Shown one piece after another: positions 21,197 to 33,100 of a DNA stretch of 64,000 nucleotides. Source of the stretch: Patiria pectinifera (lineage: Eukaryota; Echinodermata; Asteroidea; Valvatida; Asterinidae); the NCBI GenBank assembly GCA_029964075.1, contig CM057149.1:13030465-13094464 (forward strand). The letters run 5' to 3'. Under the pieces are notes generated by a model. It worked only from the letters and a program-made list of their open reading frames with translations, ran no database searches and was not told where the DNA came from. Position numbers and translations under genes: made by a program. The number at the start of each line of letters is the position of its first letter. Positions within the stretch are counted from its first letter, which is position 1.

Positions 21197-24100
21197 CTGC
21201 AGTAATACAAAAGCGAAGAAGAAACAGTTTGCATCTTAGGTTGTTGAAGAAAATTGGAAAGGCAAACAGTTTTCATTTAAAAAAAATGTGTTCTAAATAA
21301 AATCTAAACAGGAACCTGGCTCTATACAATCATAAGACCGTCTTTACACCGAAGTCAATAAAATATTCTCTCCGAACGATTATCAGATTCGCAGACATAT
21401 GCGAAATTAAGAATCGGGACAAATAATAATCGGGTAATCAACCGATTATTGCTGCGCAACTAATAGTTTCAACACATTGTATTATTTCAGCTTTTTATCG
21501 TTTAAATCAAGGTATACGGTAAAACGTATACGTGCACAATAAAAATCGTTACTATCAAATTGAATGGAGCACTCGTTATAGCATGACGCTAGAACAAATC
21601 CATCTTTCTAATGATAGGAATATGCGGAGTATTATTTCTATGATGATTTGAATCCTTGACGATGTGGTATAGGATTCGTTGCACTGCCCTCATTGTTTGC
21701 TTACCATCACTACAGATCACTCCAGCATCGTGTGAGTGGCTACAACTTGTCTCTTCCCAGCAGTAGGAAGGGCAGTCAGTAATTTTCTCTTCGGATCCTT
21801 CGCACGCAACGCCGTCCATATGGACGGGTCCACTACCCTGCCCGAAGTGGGCAGCGGACTTGGCCTCCAGTGCGTCTGAGAAACCGAGCTGTCGGCAGAC
21901 AATCCCCGCGTCGGTGACGTTCCAATTTGTATCACAGATGGTGCCCCAGCTGCCGCCACGGTATATCTCCACTCGGCCGCTGGTGCGAGATCCGCCGACC
22001 AACCGAAGCTCATCTGATCATTTCACAATAAAGACATTATCTCAATTTAGAAAACAAGAGGAGTTACAGTCTGACAACTACACCTTGGAGTGGTGTAATG
22101 GAAAAGGGACGGATAGGTAGCCCGCCCTCATGGTCAGTAGACCTCCCAATCCCCTCTTCAGCTGGAAATACAGGCTGAAAAAAATATGTCACGTACCGAC
22201 CAAAATCAAATTACCTGTCTGTCAGTGACAGTGCCCCCAAAAGAACCCTAAGGACATGAAGTGGACATTATGTTGAAGATTCATTCCCTGTGCTATTTAC
22301 GGGTTTCATCCCGAAAAATAGATAAATATAAATCTAAATTACTATTCTTTTCCAGCAATACAAAAGTTATTCACTATTGAATGAGACATCGACCGAAAAC
22401 AATCGGCCGGTTTACTTGTTGAATCATTACTTTACAATTTCGAATTACTTGCCACCACACAATAATTGCGTTCTCGCGGAGTACGCACGCGGTTTCTGCC
22501 GCACAATCAGCATCGATAATGCACGGACCGGGAGCCAGTCTGCTCGCAAAGTGGATCCGTTTGTGCCCAAAGCAAAACATTGTTTTTTTTTTCTTTTTCA
22601 GAGCATTGCAGACGTTCAAAAAGTTGAAAGGGAGGTTTTTGGTTGGAATAAAACATACAAGTTAAAGTCATATCACAAGAAAAAAAAGGATAATTTGTTC
22701 AAGAGCACGAGGAAACGCAACATTAAGAGAATCTTTGGTTTCATAATCAGTATAGGGAGGCGCAAGTAAGGTTTTGAATTCCAAATTTTGTAGGGGAATT
22801 TCTTGTGTTGTGGGCTTAAGTGATAATTCTTTCAGTTGTTCATTGGAGTTTATCAATTTTCTTTTCTCAATTTGTGTTGAGGGCTTTTGTTTGTAGAATG
22901 TTAGAGAGTTACTTGAGCAATAAGCTGGAGTTGAACACACAACAAAGTCGGATGTGAATAACACGGATACTACAGAGGGTGGAGTATTTCTTACCAGGTC
23001 TTGGTTTACAAACGACTCCTGCTACAGTTGAGCTGCTGCATTGCTGAGAGCCGGTACAGACAAACGGACAGTCAGCCAGCCGTCGTTCAGTTCCACTACA
23101 GGCGACTCGATTCATCACGATCGGCCGGTCACTCTCTCGGCTGGACAACCCCGTTTTAGCCTCCAGAGCCTCAATGAAGCCGAGCTGATGACAAACGGTG
23201 GTGGCGTCCTTCATATCCCAACTGCTATCGCAGACTGCACCCCAAGCACCATGGCGGTAGATTTCCACTTGGCCGCTCCATTTGTCATCACCGCCCACCA
23301 ATCGAATGGTGCCGCTGGGAACTGTTGAGATTGGGAATTACTTTCTTTCAGAATTAGTACTGGAATGACAAGTGTTTGCTGATTTTGAACATCAGTCAGA
23401 CGTAGGCATAATAACTCTCGATAATAATGATTGTCGTGTAAGTTTCAGTTTCTTTCCTGAGGTTAATGACCAAATCTTTGTGAGTGATACGACCAACTTC
23501 TATATAATGTTATCTTATAATGTAATCTATAATTGGAACGCAAAAACAGGCACAAGATGCTTGTGTAAATACATATCATTCCTTTAACTTCTTTCCCTAT
23601 CTGAGGTGCCGTTTTATAGCTCAAATCGCCTGACCAGACGTATTCCCCCTTCCATTGATGGCTGTTGTCTGACAAAAATGATAATTCTTTTGTCTTCGTC
23701 TATACATCCAGGCAACTCAACTCAGATATCCCACTCAATTTGCAATATGAAGGTCATTATCCAATCTGTGATCCAAACCCAGCGCTTCGTATGATTTGTA
23801 CTGGGCATTGTCAGAATGCAACAGAGCTGGACCAACACGAGTCATCAATCAGAAAAGAAACGAATAAACACACCCAGCAAGTGATATCAGCCGACAACAC
23901 CATCATCCCAACTCCCGACCCTCCAACTTTCATTACCTGTTTACTGCACACAGGTTTAATGAGGGTCAAAGCAACCGACACTACAAAAACAGCGGTGTTA
24001 GATTTAACACCGGTGGTATGTTTGTAGGACCATTGGTGTTAAATATTCACACCGTACCTTTTCTTTTTTACAGGGTAGACGACCTGAAATAATTTAAATA

Positions 24101-27100
24101 AAACAGTCAAATACCAGCATGATCGTTTGGCCTACATCTGCATCAATGTTATGACATGAATCGCAAGTCAGTGCTCGCAATTGGTTATTACAGTATTAGA
24201 ATTTACCAAGACCTTTAAATCTAACCCATTTATTTATAACATTAACACCAAATGACAAGTGGTATCATCGCCTTTGTACATGTGACGTCATTGAGCATTT
24301 TTAAAATGGGCCCACATTACCTCGACATCCGAGCACTTCGAACCTTAAACCATAATGATCATATTGAGTCCATGTGAGTGGAAGTATGCGGAGGAATCTT
24401 GCCATCAGTACCACGGGAAACTTCACAGTCAAAGGTTGTCCAGTACCATTATGCCCATTCAACTGAAATAGATTAACGATTTACAATATCACCACCAATG
24501 CAACATCCGCTAGCTCAAATGTTTCATTACATCTGGCGTCTTTGCTACCTGAAGAGCTGCTCACAGCGTAGATGCTAAGTAATATTTGGCGGCGTTATCT
24601 ACATGAAACAGGGAATGTCAAACTCGGGAGAACGAGGATTTATAAAAAAAAAGGCTTTGATGTGGGAACGAAGTCACTTGATATGATTTTCAGGAATTGT
24701 ATATAGTCTTATGTCACTTCCTCTTCCTAGTCTGAGTTGTTGGCGTAAAGAAAGAAGATCAGGCAAGCCTAGTAAAGCTGGTCTTAGACCATTTTTTGGT
24801 CTAAGGGATCTACATAGTTATCGGAGTCACAGTTGTGGGCGTAAGTGAGACTTATGCAAGTCTACTTCACAAGTGACGGGTTAGTTTATTCAGTGAGGTA
24901 CAATTATGACTGTTGGTCATTCTGAATTCTTGGACCAGAATTAAACAGAAAACAAAAGATGATGAAATAAGCTCTAATTTGATGTGTGTCTCAAACATTT
25001 GGGGAGTTGTGAATTTTTTTTGAGGGTTTTAAAACAAATATTATGGCATGATTGTCACTGAGGTCTACATGGCAGTTTATTTACTTGTCTGCAACCCTAG
25101 CCACCTCGCCCCGTATACCAACCCGCCCATCATCAACTCGTCTTATTGGCTTTTCCGCAAAGTAGCGGAAAACCCTTTTTCTTCTCGTTTTCTCTTTGGC
25201 TTTTTCGCAAATTTGCGAAAAAGCCTTTCTTTTCGTTCTGCTTTTTGGATTTTCCGCATAGATATGAACAGCCTTTCTTTTTGATTTCCCCCCCCCCTTC
25301 CTATTGTAGCCACAAAATCACATAGACTTTGTGCACGTCTTTTCCGGCCTTCACTTTTACCATTCATCCTTGTCATAATCCTTCAAAGTTACCCTAGGCA
25401 TAGTCCCTATAGGATGTGTCCCGACGAGTGACGTCATTATGACGTATCATGGGTCACGTGACGTCATGTTAAAGATTTCTAGATTTAATCCTTGAAAATC
25501 AATATAATATCAACTGTAGGAGACCCGAACTTGATTTTTTGCGGGATTGATTGAATAATACAGTATTTTTATTTTATCTTGTGTGAGTCAAGTCAGGTAA
25601 TCTAAGTTCCTTTCGGACCAAACCGGAAGTGCCTTATAATTTAAAATTGGAAAAATATGTGAACTTGCTTTCAACGATGTTATAGTCTTTGGCTAGATTG
25701 TACTTCACAAACGGTGACGTCATAACATGTTAGAGCGCCCTCTAGCGGCAGGTTGAAAAATGTTTAAAATGAATAATCAGTTGATGTGTGAGGTGAAGTT
25801 TGCTGAAATCACTTTTGAGGGGGAGAACGATTGATAGTGTTACGAGACTGGAAGTTACAATAACAAGACCTTTAAACATTAAACAATTGCTCAAAAATCA
25901 ACAAAGAGAGAAACAATCTCGATTTTTGCTTCAAATAGCACAGTTAACATAGCTCTCAAGCTTTCTGGTAATGACGTCATCAACTATCAGATTACAAGCA
26001 ACCAAAGATTGCTAGATTTAATCTTAGAAAATCAATATAAAATCAACTGTAAGAGACCTGATTTTTCTTTTTACGCGAATGGGTAGAATAATCCAGGGTC
26101 TTCATTTTTAACATTACATGCTTACGCACGTGACCCTTCCTCCCGTGGTTAAAACGTGTCATTGCCCGTCCTGCGGGTTGGTTTCCCGGGTGGATTGTTT
26201 TGGGGAGGCACAATCAAAACATTTCTGTTTCAAGTATGGACACATTAATGAAATAAAAAATATTACACTATAATGTATTCATTATTGCTTATGTACATTA
26301 GTAGATGTTTCCTATTTGCTAAGACTACTTCATTGTCAATACTTGACACAGAAAAACAAAATCTTGAAGAAAAGGTTTGCAGAAATGTAAAAAGACCTTT
26401 AAACTTTGTATTTCAACAGATCACAGCTTGTAATTACTTCAGATTCTGGCGGCCAGCTCAGTCGGCATCACTTGATCAGTCCGTCAAATGAGCGGGTAAA
26501 TGAGCTGGTAAAGGATAAACCGTGCAATAAAGGTGAACCACTTATAACGCGAAACATGAGTTGTTTTATTTCGCAGGCGTACTGTGTTAAATAGCCTAGC
26601 AAAAGTAATGCGTTAATTGACCACACTATTGCGTTATTCAACCCCGATTTGGCTTTTGATTTTGAAAGCTAGGGAATGCTTCTACAAGATCCTGACAGGA
26701 TCCTAGGCTCACCTGTACGGTCTGTCCTCTGTCTGTTAGTTTCTGCCAATCATTGGACTCGCCCGTATTACTGTAGTTTACAGCAAAGGTTAAGATATGA
26801 TGGCTAGAATGTCCCTGCACGATGACCCCCGTGATGGCCGTGTACTGACCGAGGTCTACCTGGATCCATTGGCCCTCGAGCGTTCCTCGTGGGCATGCCC
26901 ACCAACCAGTACCTGTGGGGAATAAAACAAAAGACCACGGCATTCAAATAATTAAACAGAACCAAATATACAGCAGGGTTTCCCGCAAATAAACGAACAA
27001 AACAAAACAACGAAACAGGGCCCCACGGAGAACGGTTCTTAGACAACTGATTGGGCTACCATGGTAAAATAAAACGATTAGTAAATAAATAGTTACACAA

Positions 27101-30100
27101 AAAAACAAAAACAGTTACAAAAAACGTGATTATGACAATAAAACAAATGTATTGGAATTTGCGCCAGTATTATATAGGCTTTAATTTGATGCACGTTGCA
27201 AGTCATTCCTGATCCGGGTGACTGAATGATCTTTGTTTATCCCGAGGGACCCCAACTGTGAATTGTTACATGCAAAATGACGAAACTTAGGTTTTTCCAC
27301 AGGCTGCTTGCAAGGCCAACACGATTCTCGAACGCTTCATAATTAGCGACGAGAGAGGAGTTTTCATGAAAGACGAGGTTAATGCCCAGAAACGTAAGAA
27401 AATTCTCCACAAGCGACGAAATCTACCACTGTTTAATTTTGAAAGGAACAACAGTCGCACTCGACTTACTGTTTGTATAGGAATGTATGCTAATGGTCTC
27501 ATGATTGACCCCTTTTTCTCAGTGAGGAAAATATAAAAAGTGACATTTACGTCGATATGATAAATAATCAGGTTGTATCTGTCCTTGCAGCAAATATCCA
27601 TCGTCTGATTGGTGGAACTTTTCAGCATCTGTTGTGGACACAAGATGGTGCTCCGCCGCATCCGCGCTTAATCACGGCATCAAGCGGCGCATGCCCCCCC
27701 CCCCCCCCACGCTCCCCTTATCTAACACCCTGTGGTTTCGTTGTGTGGGGATACTTATAAGGACCGGGTGTTTGAATTCACATCGAAGCAGAAACACGCC
27801 AACATTCACAATCTGCAAGGCACGCATTTAGACGGGCCTGGGAATGCATCATCAATTGTTGTGTGAGCATGATCAATGCGGCTGCCAACAAGACTACCAA
27901 GAAGGTGATTACACAATGTAAAATGTAAGTTTATTGAAACAAAAATGAAACAGCAGTGCCGAATGAGATTGAAAATTACATTGAAAATAATAACGTACAT
28001 GTCCGCCAGAAGTGTTCGTGAGAAGGGGGCATTTGTACACTATTAGGTAATACAGTATTCCAGCCTCATTCCATTTAACATAGTGGTAACCCCCCCCCCC
28101 CCCACCCCTATTGATTTTCGGATGCTAAGTGTCCAGAGAAAAAAAAAACGGTCTACATTTCAGCAACCCTCCATGCAAAAAATTCTGGATCTACCCCTGC
28201 TTGCCCCCCCCCCCAAAAATATATATATACGTTCTAGAATCGCGCCTGTGATTAGGCCTAAATCAGCGGCGGCGGAACGCTTTTCAAACTGGGGTGGGGG
28301 GCCATCACCAAAAAGGGGCACTTGCTCAGAAAAAAGGGCACCTTCCGTCGGTGTGAAAGAGGGGAAAATTGTGAAACGATTTTTGTTCACATTGCATGGA
28401 ATACATGCTACCCAGAACGAAATTTACTTACTACATTGATACACTTTTTAAAATGTTTGCGTTCAAAATTTAAAATATCTTAATTCCCTTACTCCAAAAA
28501 TTACAGTGTTTTCGCCTATTCCTGAAATAGTATCAATATAGCAATAATATTCTCACAATTTAATAAGGTAATTTTCACTCGAGAGAGCCCTTCGGCCTCT
28601 GGCAAACCCCGATCCAAACCCCACGGCTCAAGTCGGCCCTTGAATTATAGGTAAGCCTATGCAAAGGGGCCACTTTTTCATCATGAGAGGGGCACTGTTG
28701 CTTTTTATGGCCAGTTCAATGACCATTTTATTGGCGTGAGGAGCACTATTATTTTTAAAGGCTAGTTTCCATCTTGAGAGGGGCACAGTTTTAATGTTGG
28801 GAACGGAGCACTAATTGTGCTTTCGAGGGGCATTTTTTTCATCTCGATAAGTTATCGCGCGAACAGCACTATTGTTTTTGATGGCCAATTTCCCGTCTCG
28901 GGAGGGGCACAATTTTATCATTGCGAGATGGGTGTTTGTGCTTTCGAGCGATAGTTTTGCATCTCGACAAGGTGCACAATCCTGTTAATGCGCAAGGCGT
29001 AGTTGTGTTTTTGAGGGGCACTTTTGCATTACAAGAGAGGAGACAATTTTTTTCGGCGCGGTCATAACGCTTTCAGTGTGTGTGTCTGGGAGAAAGTTTT
29101 ATTTTATATCGAGGGGGCACATTAAACCGCGAGAGGGGCACTTTTGTTGGCCTGGGAAAATATGGGGGTGCGAGTGTTCCCCAAGCACGCCCGCATAATG
29201 CATACATTACAACGCGGTCGCCATTTTGAAATCGCATGGAGGACATTTTCAGGATGATATTTGTGGAAGATGATGACTGAAAGTCGTCTTTTGGCCAGAT
29301 GGATGAAAATATTGGGACCAAAGAACGTTTTTTCAAAAAGGTATGAGTTCCTCTACGACTAGGAACCGTAACTTTGGATATTTCTGTCCTGGACGAGAAA
29401 ATAATCTCGATCAAAATCTGTAGCAAAATCGCTACATCAGAGTGAAAAAAATTTCAGTCTGTGTGGAAGCATTGAGCGTCTGGCCGTACTACAGAGCTAG
29501 CGATAGTACTGTACGGCCAGACACAGTCGGGCTACTTCTTCTCCTAAGGACTCCGCAGGGGAGTAATTCCAGGAGGCCAGAACACTGGGGCAAACCCCTT
29601 CTCTTAGCGATAAGTGAGAGTGGGTTCTTTTACGTGCATTGCATTTAACACACGGGACCTACGGATTTATGTCCCATCCGAAGGACGGAGCATTGCGCAG
29701 AGTGACCTGCTGCCCTTTGGGCCCCAGGTAACCGGATTTTTCGAGAAAAAAAATTGAGGGCCAATGACGGTCAACTTCCATGTTATCCTCATTCGACCCT
29801 TACCAAATAAGCTGGTTCAATGAACTTTGCAGCCAGGGCTACACCCAGGTCGTGTCAACAAACTTTCGACCAGGCCTCCTGCCAAGTCTCATTGAGACAT
29901 CAACAAAGACCTGTAACTTGACACAGTCATCTCCCTTCATTACTGCATACCACAGCCGCCAGTCAATTATCTTTCCAGCGCACTGTCTGGCAACTGTCTG
30001 AACACTGTCTGGCACGTGGCTTTTTGTTGTATTGCTATGAATAGGGTCTTGCGTAGTGCGGGAAAGTACCTGATGCCCAAAGGGCAGCAGTTGACGAGTT

Positions 30101-33100
30101 ATTGTAAAGTTTTTTTGTAAGCGCTGCGCAGGGTTAAGTGCCTTGCTTAAGGGCACAAGTGTCCACCCGGCGGGCTTGAACCCACGCCACTGTTGCCTCA
30201 GAAACACCAGAGCATGAGTCCGGTGCTCTTAACCGCTGCTAGGCCATGACACTCCTGCGACTGTTGATTTTTTTGTTTTGAGCGCCGACTGATGATGCCG
30301 ATCGTTTTAATATCGTCGCAGTAACACTCATGTCGCACAAAATCGGCGACTGAAATTTTTCGCCGGTCGTAGCTCAGGCACAGCTTGATCCTGAAAAGTC
30401 AGTTGCCGACTGATATGTGTCATCGCATAGCCGACCTCAGGCCGGCTTTAGAATAAACAGAGATTAGTCATCCGGAACAGGAATGACTTGCAACAGCCAT
30501 CACATTAATAGACCTGTGTACTGGCGCAACTTCCAATACCAAATTTGCATTATTGTTATTTTGAAGGACGTTTATTATCACAGTTTTTGTAACTATTCCG
30601 TTTTTGCGGAGCCTGTAAAATCATTGATATAAATTCGCGGCAGAGACGGAGTTAGTGATGTTGATTTTGTTTTAATGGCAGTAAACCAGTGACGATTTTT
30701 GTTTTTTCCCCAGCTGGGGCATAAGACTACAGTGGCGTCGCCAGGGCACGTGCCCCCCCATGAAAACCTAGTGCCCCCCGAGTGCCCCCCATCTGAGCTT
30801 TGGGTTGGTAAAAAAAATTCTGCGCGTTGTTAAAATCATTACCTCAAAAATAGCAATTTCTGGAGATATCTTCAGATCGAATTTAGCATCAAATGTGGCA
30901 CCATTTTGCATCTAGCCCATCCTCCGTATGCGAAAATTGTCCAAAGGGGAGGGGGACACCCGCTCCCCTTAGACCCCTCCCCCAGGACGGCGATCCGCAT
31001 CCACCTAAGTGCCCCCATCAAATGCTGGTGCCCCCTGGGCCCCCAGACTGAAAAGTCTGGTGACGCCACTGCATAAGAACACCAATGTTACAAAACAAGT
31101 AAATGCAATGACATATAAATCGTAACACGGACACACTGAAAAATTGCCTGGGTTCATTCAACCACAGAAAGGTTGAAAACTGCAACTACCCAAAATTGGG
31201 TTGTTCTTTAACCAATTGTTCGGGTTGGAATTTCTGTTCAATTCAACCAAAACTTGTGGTCACACAAGACTAAATTTAATTTGGTCTTGTATGACTACAA
31301 CTTTTTATTGAATTTAACAGAAATTCTAACCCGAACAATTGTTAAAGAACAACCCAATTTTGGGTAGTTGCAGTTTTTACACTAAAAATAACCCAGGCAT
31401 TTTTTCAGTGCAGAGTGATGCAAAGAATTGGTTTTGTTTTTAGTCCAGTTTATGGTGAATGCATCGACTATTCTGGGGATAGCCTTATCGACCAATCCCT
31501 GGCCCAAAAAGGTGTGAGATATATCGCCGGGATTGACATACGCACTTGAATACAGGATATACGCGGTCTGACTGTAGCATGAGTATTGCTGCTTTCATGT
31601 AACGGGAAATTAAATTGTCATATACATGCGGCGTGGTGTGCTCACACTGAATCACTTCCATGCATCTTTTTCTCAATTTCAAGAACAGTTTCAGATTATT
31701 TTTATATTTAGAAACTTAGACGAAACTTAGACGTAACGACATTTATGGGTTAAAGACATGTAGGTTCATTTGCATGTATCTCAGAAGTAACCAACCGAAT
31801 TAGTATTAATATTTTTGGATTGAAGATCGTAGGGTACTAACCACCCCGTGTGTGTTATTTCGTCTGGCTTGCTGCCTTTGCGAAGAAATCAAGAAATGGT
31901 GGTGATTTCCAACGATCAGTCAATTGCCTTCTTTTTTTTTAATACAGAGTACCATGGGCGAAATAGTGTTTCGTGGTCACAAGGTAGTGCATGGTTTTTC
32001 AATGTTTTTGCGAAAAATAATAGCTGAAGTTTCAACTGGTTTATAGGCTTAACGTTTAAACATTTATCTTTAAAATTTTAGAGGTGTTATTATTTGAAAC
32101 GAACAATGCATGAAAAGCAAATGAGCATAAAGCCTTAAGAAAGAAAGAGGCTGTTCATATTGATCAAGAATAGAATCCATGAATAAAACATTCAAAATGC
32201 ATCTTTAAGTAGTATTTTTTCCTTAAGTTTTGTTTTTAGAGTCGGGCTCATGCAATTCCTATGTCTTAACTCACGAAAAAGGGAAAAAACACAAAGTAAG
32301 CAACAATTGCAGACTACTGCAATGAGAGTAGCAATCAATGAGACTTACCATTCAGTCTGGCCTGGCTTGGGTTATTTGAGGCGTATGAGCCTGACGCCGT
32401 CAGGCTGGAATCAGGGATGGCCCCACTGGCCATCCCCAGTGGAGAACTCGTACACGAGAGACCTGAAACGACACAAAATGTATCAGATACAAGGTGTCGT
32501 TTCTTGCATTCCTATTTGGCCTGACAAAGAAAATTGTTTGGGCGGTTTTTAGGACTATGTCAAGACTTTTACACTGAAACATATATCTTGAGCAACTTTC
32601 TCTAAAATGCACGAAATCCATGAAGAAAATTGTTTTAGTTTAAAACGTGTGTAAAGTGCATTAGTGCATTTAGGGGGTTTTCGTTCAATTTACAAACCCA
32701 CACATTTGCTGATTGAATTATTATTTAAAATATTGACTATTGCCAAAAGAAACAGGAAATTCTGGCAACTTTTCTTGTTGAAGCAGTTTTAACATCGAAG
32801 TTTCTGCCTTGAATGGCATTACAGATTTGCTCATTATGGAAATGCACATAGCAAAAAATCTTTGCAAGTAGCAATAAACTATGAAAATTGAAAATAAAGT
32901 TAAACGGGACACAAAGGTGCATTTTCAAGGATTGCATTCAAACGTTCCATTAAATTGGCTCTTAGAGTGTAATGGGATGTAAGAGAATGTCAAACGAGCA
33001 GCGGTGATGATTACCTTCGGCGATGAAGGAATGAAGGATTTTTCTAAGGTATGTATTTCATCCAAATAACCCCGGCTAAAAAAAATCATCCCCCATCAAT

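Larger units (their letters stand above)
27152..30536 (+). mobile_element. Old mariner-like transposon with nested insertions (gene A copy)
   Basis: TA flanks the ends TTGGAATTTGCGCCAGTA (27,152) and TACTGGCGCAACTTCCAA (to 30,536); the inverted repeats run for roughly 100 bases. Decayed transposase pieces on the plus strand include ISDE-like (with later differences), LLWTQDGAPPH (27,627) and SPYLTPCGFVVWGYL (27,714), where the last catalytic Asp is replaced by Gly. C-rich runs and frame breaks are present. The span is swollen by a MITE remnant, a GGGGCAC repeat and SINE-like DNA. Genes B and C hold the same insertion, so it predates their split. Confidence 0.75.

Noticed and set aside
21717-22120. 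Overlapping frames on both strands across the SRCR exons
   Set aside because: Shadow frames of the SRCR coding strand; the domain frame has Cys and Trp landmarks and correct splice phases.
22374-22964. Frames conserved between copies in the SRCR intron
   Set aside because: Conserved through duplication; indels shift them between A, B and C and no domain is recognised.
27287-27661. Minus-strand frame over the mariner
   Set aside because: The transposase motifs are on the plus strand; this is its shadow.
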